A DNA stretch of 64,000 nucleotides, taken from NCBI RefSeq assembly GCF_041296385.1, contig NC_091015.1, positions 94,100,004-94,164,003 of the forward strand, written 5' to 3'. The position numbers were made by a program, and so were the translations under genes. The stretch comes from Aphelocoma coerulescens (taxonomy: Eukaryota; Chordata; Aves; Passeriformes; Corvidae). Shown in pieces: positions 25,561 through 37,513 of this stretch. Within the stretch, counting starts at the first letter, position 1, and the number at the start of each line of letters is the position of its first letter. The notes below the pieces were generated by a model. It was not told the DNA's origin. It did no database searches and saw only the letters and a list, made by a program, of their open reading frames with translations.

Positions 25561-25642
25561 CACTGAAAGGGTGCAAATAAAATTATATCATCGTATGTAA
25601 CACATGCTAAACCTCAATGCACACCTTATATCCAGTGTTTAT

Positions 25643-25664
25643 TATATATATATATATATATATA
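25643..25664. repeat. (TA)n microsatellite
   Basis: Eleven uninterrupted TA units. Confidence 0.95.
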
Positions 25665-25918
25665 CTCAGATTACCTTAAATGATTTAGATTTGTGTTAAA
25701 TGTTTATATAAACTTTAAATCTATTATTTTAAAATTTTACTGATTATTGATAAGCTATATGTATTTAATATTACAAATTATATTACATACACTATGTACT
25801 CTATATGTATGTTGTTACAGGTTTGTATAACAGAGTGTATAATACATGCACATGTTAGTATAATTATATAGTATACTCTGGGCTATCGAATTACATAATA
25901 ACACATCACATATTTTTT

Positions 25919-26270
25919 CACAGAATTATGGAATGGCCTGGGTTGGAAGGGACCCCAAGGACCATCTTGTTCCAACCCCCCTGGCATATGCTGGGACACT
26001 TTCCACTAGACCAGGTTCCTCAGAGCTCCATCCAACCCCGACTTTGAACATTTCCAGGGATGGGGCATCCACAGCTTCTCTGGGCAACCTGTTCCAGTGC
26101 CTCACCACCTTCACAATAAAGATTTTCTTCTTAACATCTAATCTAAACCTACTCTCTTTCAGTCTGAAGCCATTTTGCCCTGTCCTGCTTTTGTAAATAG
26201 TCCTTTCCACCTTTCTTGTAGTCTCCATTCAGGTACTGGAAGCTTGCAATTAGGCCACCCTGAAGCTTCT
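25919..26270 (-). mobile_element. CR1 LINE 3' end, antisense, nested in AT-rich block
   Basis: It reads as reverse-complement CR1: GGGTTGGAAGGGACCCCAAG, CTAGACCAGGTTCCTCAGAG, GGGGCATCCACAGCTTCTCT and GGGCAACCTGTTCCAGTGCC. It is one of the better preserved copies and is truncated at about 350 bp. Confidence 0.93.
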
Positions 26271-26627
26271 TTGAATTATGATGATTTATTATATAACACA
26301 ATGTAAATAATTTTTCTATTTACATTATAGAATGTATAAAATGTATGCATAATATTGTATTATACAATCTATGTGTATAAATAATAAGACATAATATATA
26401 AGATAGTATCTATTACATATTAGAAATTAATTTCTCACTGTCATCGGAGACCTCTGCTTGGTGGGAGATTCTGTGAGGATAAAACACTGAAATGTCTACC
26501 TTGAGAAACAAACTGGGGAAGTGTAACCATTCTTCTTTCTTTTTGACCTGGTTTTATTCACATCTCACCAATGCAGGCTCCTGTCAGGGGTTCTTGTAAA
26601 GAAGACAAGAGCCAGCAGTTGTGCTAC

Positions 26628-26838
26628 TAAGTGGATGTAAGGAAAAGGGGAAACTCCCAGAGGGTAACTAAGCACTGGAACAGGCTGCCCAGAGGGGTGG
26701 TGAAGTGTCCACCTTTTGAGATATTTGGAATTCAGGAGGACAATGCCCTGAGGAATCTGACCTAATGTCCCAGATGATCTTTTTTGGAGCAAAGGGTCGA
26801 ATGAGATCATCTCCATTCCAGACTGAATCATTCTGATC
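26628..26838 (+). mobile_element. CR1 LINE 3' end fragment
   Basis: It contains GCACTGGAACAGGCTGCCCA followed by GAGGGGTGGTGAAG, then GATGATC and GAATGAGATCATCTCC. It ends AATCATTCTGATCCC, a worn CR1 terminus. Orientation is + strand. Confidence 0.8.
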
Positions 26839-27279
26839 CCCAGGACAAGACTCTGCCTCTCCCTTCTGAGCCATCAGGACACAGAATTAGATGACTTTCT
26901 TATCCAGCTGGACAATTAATTTGTACCGATCTCAACATTTGTAAATTACATCAAAAATACAAACCACATGCCTCTTTCAAATCTTGCCTAGCACAACATA
27001 AAGCAGTTGTTTTTATTGCACGTCATGAACACAGACTGGAATTTACAAGTAATATTGAAAGATTTTAAGATACAATGTATAAATATCATTAGGCATTCTT
27101 TAGGAAAAGCCTGTATGTTGGTAGAGCATGTTCTGAGTCTTCAAATGTCCTGGCAAGAAAGTTACCAAATAGCCAAAGCTGTCCCACGCGTAACAATGTG
27201 AAAACTAAGATTCTTTTTCAATCAGCTATGAGCAGAGGGATCACAAAACCAAAGCTCTAACTGCAAACTGAGAAGCTTT
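26839..27279. other. Spacer between CR1 copies, nothing recognised
   Basis: AT-rich unique sequence. Confidence 0.5.
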
Positions 27280-27932
27280 AATGAATGTAAAGATGGACAT
27301 GACCCAGCACTGTGCACTCACAGCCCAGAAAGCCAAACGTGTCCTGGGCTGCATCCAAAGCAGTGTGGGCAGCAGGGTGAGGGAGGGGATTCTGCCCCTC
27401 TGCTCTGCTCTGGTGAGACCCCACCTGCAGTGCTGCAGCCAGCTCTGGGAGCCCAGCACAGGGAGGACATGGACCTGTTGGAGCGAGTCCAGAGGAGGGG
27501 CACCAAGATGATCAGAGGGATGGAGAACATTTTCTGTGAGGAAAGGCTGAGAGCGCTGTCTTCAGCCTGCAGAAGAGAAGGCTCCGGGGACACTTTATAG
27601 AAGCCTTCCAGTACCTGAAGCGAGCCAGCAAGAAAGCTGGAGAGGGACTTTTCACAAGAGCATGAAGTGATAGGACAAGGGGGAATGGCTTCCAAATGAA
27701 AGAGAGTCGATTAAGGCATGGGGAAGAAATTTTTTTTTATTATGAGGGTGGTGAAACACTGGCACAAGTTGCCCAGAGAAACTGTGGATGCCCCTTCCCT
27801 GGAAACACTCAAGGTCAGGCTGGACTTTGACCAACCTGATCAAGTTGAAGATGACCCTGATCATTGCCAGGGGCTTGGACTAGCTGGCCTTTAAAGGTCC
27901 CTTCCAACTCACCCCATTCTCTAATTCTGTGA
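27280..27932 (+). mobile_element. CR1 LINE, 5'-truncated
   Basis: Its + strand reads through CR1 ORF2-end phrases: CAGCACTGTGCACTCACAGCC, GTGAGACCCCACCTGCAGTG, GGAGCGAGTCCAGAGGAGGG and TTGGACTAGCTGGCC. It ends CTAATTCTGTGA at 27,932. Frameshifts make it inactive. Confidence 0.93.
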
Positions 27933-30900
27933 CTACCATCCTTTTCAGCTGCTCCCTAGGGGTACGGACAGCTCTGAGGCAATGCTGGTGCCTTCTGGCA
28001 TCCTTCAATGAAACACCCAGTGCTGTGGCATTTGGAGCAATCTGGAGAAGCCATCATGTCTTCAGAATGACACATGGATCACGCTGAAGTTGACATCAAC
28101 TCTTACTAATTTCCATAAGGCCATTTTCCACTTTCTGAAATAGTTGGGTCCCTTTACACTAAATTAAATGTTACTTTTATTTGACAAAAAAGCATGCTGA
28201 GGACTAGTGCTGATAAAATGGATGGGGTTTTGTTGTCTTCTTTTGGGGGTGGGGATGTTCATTACTTTTGTCTCTGAAAAGGTGAAGCTTTCTTTTAAGT
28301 GATTTCTCAGGTTCAATGCAAAGTGTTATGTTGCTCAGGAAGGAAGGAAGGAATGGATGCATGACGGGAGGGCAAAGTATTTCCTGGGAACTGAGATTTA
28401 ATTGTGTGAGTCCCTTTTATGGATGTTTGCCTTACTGATAGTGAGTGACAAAAAGAGAAAGTGCAGAAGGAGTGACATGAGGGTGGTTGCCTGTCTCAGC
28501 TCAATTCATTTTCTTGTAGCTGATTCTCTGAATTTGCTCCCTTTGGCTAGATCAGTTACATCTTTGCAGGTTGGTCTGTGCTAACTTTGCTTTCCTTTCT
28601 TCTCCCTTACCCTGCCCTACTCTTCTCCCTCCACTTCTACCTCAGCACAAGGAATCTGGCAGGTTTATCCTTAGGCACCAGCAGATGATTCATTTAGAGA
28701 AAGAAAAAAAATGGGAAGGAAAAAAATCTCTCTTTTCCATAGGTAGCCTGTAGACTCCTCTGTTCAAGGAGCTTTGAAATAAGCAGCAGTCTCCTACTGC
28801 TTATTTGCTTCTTAGATGGAGAAGCTAAGACTTTGTGTTTTCTTACAAGAGTGTGGATTCCATCAAAGATACCTAAATGTTCTCTTCCAGATTGAAAAAA
28901 TTAAATTAATTGAAATAATTTCCTACACTACATTTTGACTAGTTGCTTGAGTCACAGAGGACAATCTCTTTACATTACAGATGTTGACTAAACTTTGCCA
29001 GTTTTGTCATCTACTGAGCAATGGCATTCCTGGTTTGGCAGGCTGTCAGGGAACCAGGGGCAGGACAGGTCTGTGGAGCTGGAAGCAATGCACAATGGCA
29101 GGGGGGTCTGTTTAAAATAAATGTTTTGCCCTTAGTGTAAAACTAGCCTCTGTAAGAAGTTAAGGACATTCCTAAGGATCCTTTGAAGACACTTTTTATT
29201 GGAAACAGGGCAGTCCTATCCTTTCACTAGTTTCTGCTTATGTAGAGAAAAATCTGGCCAAATGTTTAAAAAACCTTCTGTGCTTTGCCCACGTCAGTTT
29301 AAGCCGGATATGCCAGCTGTTTACTTTCATGAGTTAATGAGTATTCTTAAGCTTTTCCCATTTGTTTAAGAGCATTGGCATTAGAGGACAAAGGGATGTC
29401 GGTATTGGGAAATCAAAATGCTGCTTCAATTTCTCTATTATATTAGAGCTCTTGTTACATGTCACGTGGCAAAATTTCAGATCACTTGACAAAGTGTCTT
29501 GAAGAAAGAATCTATTTCTTGAAATTAATTTCAGTGACAGAGATGAGATGACCTTGTTATAAACTAGGGCTCTCTACTCTCAGATTCATACATTTAGCTC
29601 CAAGAAGAGATGGCTGCAGAATTGCTCTGATCCAGCAGATCCTAACTTGAAGCCACACAAAGGCTGCAGCATGTTTCTTTGTGGTCATTAAGATAAACAC
29701 ACACTTCAATTTACGTTTTAAGGACAACTTTCCACTCTCATTCCAGCTAGTACATTGCACAAAACTCCCCTAAAAACATAGCAAATCAAGTATAGCTCTG
29801 CAATTACAAGTGCCTGCTAGCTGAGGATGCAGGGAATACACTAACATTTGTGAGTTCTCGCCCTCCTACCAGCACTTTTATATTTAAAAGCAGTCTGTAC
29901 TGGCCCACAATGGTGTCACTCACAGGACCCCTTGAGAACAATCTACTACTCCAAATCACTTGGGAAAACACTGGGAAGGTGGAAAGGCATATTTAACTGA
30001 ATAGCTGCTCAAGGCATGTGAAGTAATGTAGGACAAAGAGCTATAAAGAAGAATTTTCTGGTCATCTTTCAAATATCTAGGCAACCCCTGAGTTCTCATC
30101 CATCCCTCTTTGGCTTTGTTTACTGTCAGGAATTAATGTTCTTCTCTGTTAACAGAAGATTTCCAGAGAAACCAACACCATAAACGGAAGCTTCTCCTTC
30201 AGGAGGCTGCAATAACTTCTGGTTCTTTTCCTTCCAAAGAATCTGTTAGCTCTTCCAGGAACACAGTCAGTAGGTGAACTGGTGAAGGTGTTTCTGCCTC
30301 CTCCTTTGCCACCCTCACCATGGTGGATCCTCACCACTCGTACCCTGGTTTGTCTAGTTACATTTATGCTTTTTCCATAAAGAATTTACCATGGGTATTA
30401 TGGGCAGCACCCAGCTGTCACTTTTTGAGAGCTGGTGCATGAATTGTAGATAGCTCCAGCTAGAAATGGATGAATCATGTCCTCTGTCAGTGAAATTCAT
30501 GTCACAAAATACTTGGACTCTTCAGTTACTTCCAATGGGAAGGAACCCTTAAATTCCAATTAAATTCAAATTAAATGCCAATACAGAAAGAAGAGCAGAA
30601 ATGGCCCTAGACCAAGTTGTTATTTCTACCCCAAGTCCCGCAGAAGATGTCTATGTAGTTATGCCCCAGGTCTGAAAACCTCATGGGTGTTATGGTCAAA
30701 AGAATACCAGAACAGAGTCTGTTCCACCTTTGGACTTGATTTGGGTCCAGGCTTCGCCTATATATATGTGTGTGTGTATGTGTATATATATATATATATA
30801 TATGAAAAAGAAAATATCAAATAAAAATACATATAAAAATTAAAAATACATCAGGGATAACTGATTGCCCTTAGAGCAACTGTTCAGAAGGTCAGGATGA

Positions 30901-31499
30901 GGGTCAGATCTTTTCTGCTTGGTGAGGGAGGGGAAAAGCGACTCAGCACAGATGCACCTTGTTTGCAGGAGCCCTGTAAAGGCTGGGCACCACTTGTGCT
31001 CGCCAGGAGCAGCAAAACTGCTCTTGCAGTGCTTAACACTCAGACTGACGGCACTTCCAGTATGACTCCATTTTGCGAGAAGCAGAGGATAAGGGAGCTG
31101 AATCGCAGCACTATTCACTGTGGCAACATTACCAGCTGTGCTCTAGGGCTACTCACTTGGAATACATGAGCCCTTTGTTCCATCCCTTTGTTTTTCCAAG
31201 TGCTCTGACTGCCCTTGTGAGGAAGGGGTACTTGACAACACAACTTTATCTCAGAAATGGGGTCAAAATAAGTGAAATCAGAGGCAGCTTTCGAATTCAG
31301 GTGCGGGGATGTAAAGTATACAAGAGAGCAGGGAAGGAAAGGTAAACCCAGGTCCTCACACTGCCTGTAGAGCCTTTGACCCTACAAGGTGGACAGGGGA
31401 AGTATGTGAATTGACCAGACTGGGATCTGTTGTGCAGCCGAATGTGGGCATCAAATGCAGAGCAGAACTGTACTGTGACACGACCTGGATGCAGGACTT
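27933..31499. other. Intergenic, only simple repeats seen
   Basis: This 3.6 kb stretch has no recognised gene or dispersed element. It holds GGAA-type repeats at about 28,338-28,352 and a TA/TG microsatellite at 30,759-30,803. Confidence 0.55.
30759..30803. repeat. Compound (TA)n(TG)n(TA)n microsatellite
   Basis: Alternating TATATA, TGTGTG and TATATA blocks without long interruption. Confidence 0.93.
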
Positions 31500-32391
31500 G
31501 AAGAACACTAAGAAAGTTTGCAAATTACACTAAACTGGGAGGGACTCCCTCAAGGGCAGAGAGGCCCTGCAAAGAGACCTTGAAAAATTAGAGAGATGGG
31601 CAATTACCAACTGTATGAATGTTAACAAGGTCAGCGTCAGATTCTGCACCTGGGATGGGGCAACCCTGGATGAATGTACAGACTGGGGAATGAGATGCTG
31701 GAAAACAGTGCTACAGAAAGGTGCCTGGGGGTTCTGTCCAAGGCAAGTTGAACATGCGTCAGCAGTGCCCTGGCAGCCAGGAGGGCCAAGTGTGTCCTGG
31801 GGGGCATCAGGCACAGCATCACCAGCCAGGCAAGGGAGGGGATTGTCCTGCTCTGCTCTGCACTGGGGCAGCCTCACCTCGAGTGCTGGGGGCAGTTTTG
31901 GATGCCACAATATAAAAAAGACATTAAACTATTAGAGAGCATCCAGAGGAGGGCTATGAGGATGGTGAAGGGCCTGGAGGGGAAACCATATGAGGAGCAC
32001 CTGAGGTCACTGGGTCTGTTCAGCCTGGAGAGAGGAGACTGAGGGGAGACCTCATTGCAGTTACAACTTCCTTGTGAGGGGGAGAGGAGAAACAAACACT
32101 GATCTCTTCTCTGTGGTCACCAGTGACAGGACTGAAGGGAAGGCCCTGAAGCTGAGTCAGGGGAGGTTTAGGTTGGATAATTAGAGAAAGGTTCTTCACC
32201 CAGAGGGTGGTTGGGCACTGGAACAGCTCCCCAGGGAACTGGTCACAGCATCAACCTGACAGAGTTCAAGAATTTTTTGGACAACGCTCTCAGGCACATG
32301 GTGTGACTCTTGGGGAGTCCTGTGCAGGGCCAGAAGCTGGACTTTATGATCCTGGTGGGTCCACTCCAACTCAGCATATTCTGTTATTCTA
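31500..32391 (+). mobile_element. CR1 LINE, 5'-truncated (longest sense copy)
   Basis: It starts near AAGTTTGCAAATTACACTAA (CR1 ORF2 region). It then runs through GAGACCTTGAAAAATTAGAG, GCAGCCTCACCTCGAGTGCTG and GTTCAGCCTGGAGAGAGGAG, and ends TATTCTGTTATTCTAC. About 500 bp of its 3' part align closely with the copy at 1037-1579. Its coding frame is interrupted. Confidence 0.92.
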
Positions 32392-33017
32392 CAATATGAC
32401 ATATTACAGGAGAAAGTCCCTGTCAGAAATGTCACCAAAATCGTTTTCTCCTCAGATGTTAATTTGCAGTTGTTTAGAGGAGGTAAAATTAGGGCATTAT
32501 TGAGAACAGGGGCTTTGGCCCTAAGCACTCAAGGATAGCTCACCTTAGCAATCATGAACACTTGCACTGTGACACAGCTTCAATTGGAGTATCTTGCTTT
32601 CCATAACTTAGCGATCTTTATTGCAGAAGATCCCTCTGTAAGCTCCAGACTTGCTTTCCATGGTTTCTACGGAGGGAAGTATTTTTCAATCTTGCATTGC
32701 AGGAAAACAGACAACATGACAAACCTTAAAGTTCTTCAGGGAAAGACACGCATTTACATGGGAAGTGTTTGTAACAGTGGAGTCATAGCTGGTGTAGGTA
32801 TGCAAGAATTTTAGTGTGAATTAGTGACACCTTCAATTAGGTGTTTGTACAACTTCATACTCCAACATCCATGCAGTGAAGTTAAGAGCACAGGGTGCTT
32901 GGAAGGGGATACTTTACACTTTCTGGAGGTTAGCAGCTTTATCAATCAGGCATGTTTTGGGCTATAAAGTTTGTTTTCCCAGTAACTCTGAATAGCAGAA
33001 TTTTATAATACATATAA
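32392..33017. other. Spacer between CR1 copies
   Basis: It contains an 86-codon open frame at 32,554-32,814 (+) with no recognised similarity. Chance is the likeliest explanation. Confidence 0.5.
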
Positions 33018-33800
33018 CAGAAGCATGGAAACATTTAGTTTGGAAAAGACCTATGGAGACAAAATGCCTGCTTCAAGCACGGATCAGGTTACTCAGGGCA
33101 TTATGTAGCTCATTATGCAGCTGAATCCCAAAAATCTTCCATAGTGGAGATTCCATTATTTCTGGACAACCTACTCTAGTACTTGCCTGCTTGCGTGGTT
33201 GGAAAAGGTTCTTCCCTTCACCCAAGGGACCTTGCTTCCTGCAATTTGCATCTACTGCCTCTTGCTCTTTGCTCATGGCAGAGAAGTGGCTTCATGCATC
33301 TTCTCTGTAATCCCTCTCTAGGTAGTGCAATCCCTTTCTAGCAGGTAGTGACCACTGTCAGCCCCTTCTCAGCCTTCTCTTCCCAGTCTAAGCAGAAGCT
33401 GCTCTCTCAGCCTCTTCCTGCACATCACAGGCTCCAGACCCTGACCCCTCTTGGTGCCCCTTCAGTTTGTCAAAAAATGCCATGTTCTCGGGGGCCAAAA
33501 CTGGACATAGTCACTCACAAGTGAGGAAAATAATCACACTCCTTGACCAGCTGGCAATGCCTTTGTCAGGGCAGCCCAGTGTGTGGCTGGTCTTCCCTGA
33601 GACAGGGGTGCAGTGCTGATCCCTTGTAATTCCTGTCTTCCTGGGACTCCAAGTTCTTTCCAGCAGAGCTGCCAGACAGCTCCAGCCTGTCCTGGTCAGT
33701 TGGGTGGCTCCATTTGAATACAGGGTCTAATGCCTGTTACTGGCAAACTTCATGAAGTTCCTGTTGGCCCATTCCTTCAGCTTCTCCAGTATCAATCACT
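33018..33800 (-). mobile_element. CR1 LINE, 5'-truncated, antisense, old
   Basis: The reverse-complement order of CR1 phrases can be followed: AGTTTGGAAAAGACCTATGG, CTTCAAGCACGGATCAGGTT, CAGCCCCTTCTCAGCCTTCTC, CACTCCTTGACCAGCTGGC and TTCCTGTTGGCCCATTCC. Many indels mark it as older than its neighbours. Limits are approximate. Confidence 0.78.
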
Positions 33801-36123
33801 CTTCCCAGTTTGCTGGGATTATCACAAATTCTATTAATACATTATAAAAGTATATTTATGTAATAATCAAATAATTAAAACCTCATCCAGTAAAAGGCAT
33901 TACCTGTGTTGTATTGTTACTATGCATTTCCAGAACTAAATGATGCTGGCATAAATGGTTTAAATTTTTTGTAAGGATGGTCTGCTTTCATTCCCAAGAC
34001 ACATGCTAATCCATGTCAGCATGGATTTTGTGCTGAAATTGAAGTCTTGGTTTTGCTGAGGAATATTTAGTGAAAGTCTGCAGATCTTGCTAATGCAAAT
34101 GGCAAGTGAAGCACTCATCTAAATCACCCAGGCAACTAGATTTGGTTCAGTTACATTTCACTGATTTTTGCCAAGAGGACCTGAAACATATTTCACATAT
34201 TTCTGTTAATAAACCGCAAATAATTTCAAACACAAGAGGTCACTGAATAAGAAAACACAAGAATATTTGACAGCAAAAGATAGTGAATGCTATGTGTGGT
34301 GGCAAACACTGAGTATAACATGCAAAGTTTTCAGAGTGCAAGGAGTTGTCTCTGAATTCCCATTTGGTGAAACACAAGTGCAATGAATATTTATTGCCCC
34401 CTTATTTAGCAGCATGAACAAAAGGAACTGTTATAAATAAACAAACGCTATGACAGTTCCACTGCTGTTAGCTTGACGTTCTAGTCTGCAGTCAGTCACA
34501 CCAAAAGACAAAGCAATCAGCGAAAAGACGAAGTCAAACATCCAAATTACAGTGGTTCTATTTTTGTGTTAGCTACCGTCATCCCTCATTTGTCCATGAC
34601 TTGTGCAAGGAAGCTGCCGGGGAAATTTGACAGGCGTCAGCATGGCATTTGCGTGCTTCCAGACTGAAACGAAGGCTTTTAATGTAAATTTACACAACTT
34701 GCTTCATGTTTCCTTAGCATATCAGTAAAACTTTGACGGGGGTAAAATTTACAAAGCAGAGCAATGTACACTTAAAAGAATGCAATTAAGTAGTCAGTAA
34801 TGTGGGACACACACACATGACAGAGGCAGGCTGCCTTTTTATCTTCTTGCAGTGTCCTACTGGTGACTGTCCCTGCAGTACCTCAGCTTCACCTTTGATG
34901 TAAGGACGAAACCACCTGTAAAGTGCAACTGTTCTGATAATAGCAGGTGACTCACTTCCAACCTATTTGTGCTCAGACCTAGTTTGACAGCCACTTTATT
35001 CTTCAGAGCCAGCAAAGCAAAACTTTAACTGTGTCACCAACTTACATGAAAACCCACAGTGTGTATTTAGTAACCCATCTGCTCTGCAAGCAGGAACTTG
35101 GGTCAGAGGCGTACTGAACCCTTCGATTCAATCCAAGTGATGTGCATGTTTGTGAAGTGTTTGCAAGGTCAGTATTTGAAAACAAGACAGGATGAACATT
35201 GTCTAGGTAAGCTCAGAGGCTTGCTGCCCACCTCGTCCCTCAGCAGGCACTTTGTAGGGCAGTGCATGCTCTCAGTGCATGTGCACAGCCCTCTCTGTCT
35301 TGCTTGTTCACTTAGATCAGGGCTACATCTTCCCCTCAGGAATGCACTGGGAAGGCTGGAGGAGATAATATCGAGGAGTTTTACTTCAGCATTGCTACTG
35401 AGTGTCATCTTCTGAAATGTGATGTCTGTAGCAGACTATTTAAGTTGGTGCTTGTCAGGGAAGGAAAACATAACTGGAAAATTATATTGTGCCACCAATT
35501 ATATTGGCCTACTTAACTCTATTGTCTAGATCACAGCACAGTGTGAGAAGAACTTCTTCACCAGAAGTTACTTCCTGCATGGAAGAGACAAACTTTTCAC
35601 ACTGACTCTATACAAATACTTCCCCATGTAATTTCAGCTAAGCTTTGGGATGCCTATGCATGCATCACATCTGCCTACGTAACACTGACAAGTGAATCCT
35701 CAGTGTGTCTGCCAAGCTCCACACCCAGGCATTCAGCTGGAAGTCAGTTATCCTCTAAAAACTTCTCCAACAAGAAGTGTGTTCATAGTCAACCACCTCA
35801 CTGGAGTCATGTAAATTACCACGCTGATCATACTGCCAGTGGAGGATGAAGACACTGTGGCTCCATGTGGGTGCCTGAAAATCTTGAAAAAAGAGTAAAT
35901 GAAAAAGTGGAGAAGAAAACCCATTTAATTTAAATTAATTATTTAAATCCCAAAGCCAGTTAATTCTACAGTATTTTATTCTGTACAGTCAGCCTATCAA
36001 GAAGAGATTTCTCTCCTCTGCAAGTTCCTGTGGAATGAAAAGTGCATGCACATCAGAGCACTGGCCATCATTGCTCAGCAGTTGTGACTCTCAACGTCTT
36101 TCTAAATGAGTTTTCTAAAAGTT

Positions 36124-36142
36124 TATATATATATATATATAT
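36124..36142. repeat. (TA)n microsatellite
   Basis: An uninterrupted run of TA units. Confidence 0.93.
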
Positions 36143-37492
36143 GTTACATTGTCATATCACATGTATTTGTCATACTAAGAAGGCTTTGTTCCAACCCTGC
36201 TATTTATGAAAGAAGCTTCATCTTAGGGTCTTATGTACTGCTTTGGACAAGGATAATGAAACGAGTCTCTTTTTTTAACATATGACAGTGTCACAGCACC
36301 AAATAAACAGACCATGCCTATGATCTTTCTCTGGGCTCAGAACTGAAGTTTAGGCTGGAATGAAGGAGACACACTCTGTTTGGGAGAGAAAACAACGTAA
36401 GAGGTCTTTGACTGCTAAGGTTTTGACTGTTGAATTTTTAGGACCAATTTCTCACGACATAGAAATACATTCCCATATAAATCACCGATTCTGTTCTTTG
36501 TGGAAATCTTTCAGCATTTAGGTATTTAGCTTTCTTCCTTTATCATAAGGTTGCTTTGCTCAATGCCTGTATTCATTCAAGCAGCTTTTTTAGACTCAAA
36601 GAAGATGCTCCAAAAGGATGTATTATAAAGAAGCCAGGAAGTAACTTCCCAATACAGCTTCACACCTCCCCAGATGATAGTTTCAAATTAATCATCTGTT
36701 CTGGGGACAGCAGATGGAAAATAATGTTCCTGATGAAATGGGTCTAATGAGAGCTGAAGGATCTGTGCTGACTGCTAATTTTCAAGAAATCCTAAGGAGG
36801 CTTTTGATTGGATAAATGGGGAATATTGAGGTTTGCTGTCTGCAAAAGAAATCCTCTCACTTTGCTGATATTGAGGAACTTTGACCAAGCAGATGACTGT
36901 CCAATCTGTTTTCATTTTGGCCTCCTGGAATTTAGAATCTGGGAATGACACTTGGGTTTATTTCTCAGTCACATAAGAGACATGAAGGCCTGATTTAAGT
37001 TCCACAACACAGCTCCAAATCCTAACATCCTTCTTCTCATCTGCCAGAAGAAGAGAACAAGGAAGGAGCTCTCACTTTCTGGGATACAAACAAAAAGTAC
37101 ATTTTTGGATCTTAGGTACCTGGAGCAGCTCTGCAATCAGTTCCTGCAGTATGTCCTACCTAAACTGCTTTTTATAATGCTGTGTTGCTTCCCTGGTTTT
37201 ATACCCTTCCATTATCAGTCTTTTTCTTTTTTTTTTGTCCTGTGTTTCACCTGCCCAGTTGTATCTCCTCCAGCCCATACTTTTCCTTCTCTCTCTCTCT
37301 GTCAGGTCTTCCTCTTTTCCTTCCACTCTTTCCTTTCCCGATTTTCTCCTTCATTTTTCTTTTAGGCTTGTCTGTTGCAGAGAAAGTAGAACCTGTCTAG
37401 CATGCAGCTAGACAAAAACCATGAACTAATTTTCCCCTAAAATAGATCAGCTCTCTTTATAGATCTCTTAATTAACCACTCTCCTAGCCATC

Positions 37493-37513
37493 TCCCTCCC
37501 TCCCTCCCTCCCT
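37493..37513. repeat. (CCCT)n microsatellite
   Basis: About five CCCT units, in a C/T-rich context. Confidence 0.9.

Larger units (their letters stand above)
25570..26430. repeat. AT-rich low-complexity block with (TA)n, split by a CR1
   Basis: Long A/T-dominated sequence includes a (TA)11 run at 25,643-25,664 and many TATATA/ATAATA motifs. It resumes after the CR1 at 25,919-26,270. The CR1 therefore landed inside an existing AT-rich tract. Confidence 0.8.

Noticed and set aside
30759..30803. Repeated units suggestive of a CRISPR or satellite array
   Set aside because: It is a simple dinucleotide microsatellite. There are no spaced direct repeats, and the genome is that of an animal.
32554..32814. 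86-codon + strand frame between CR1 copies
   Set aside because: It has a plausible-looking composition, but there is no similarity, promoter or poly(A) signal to support it.
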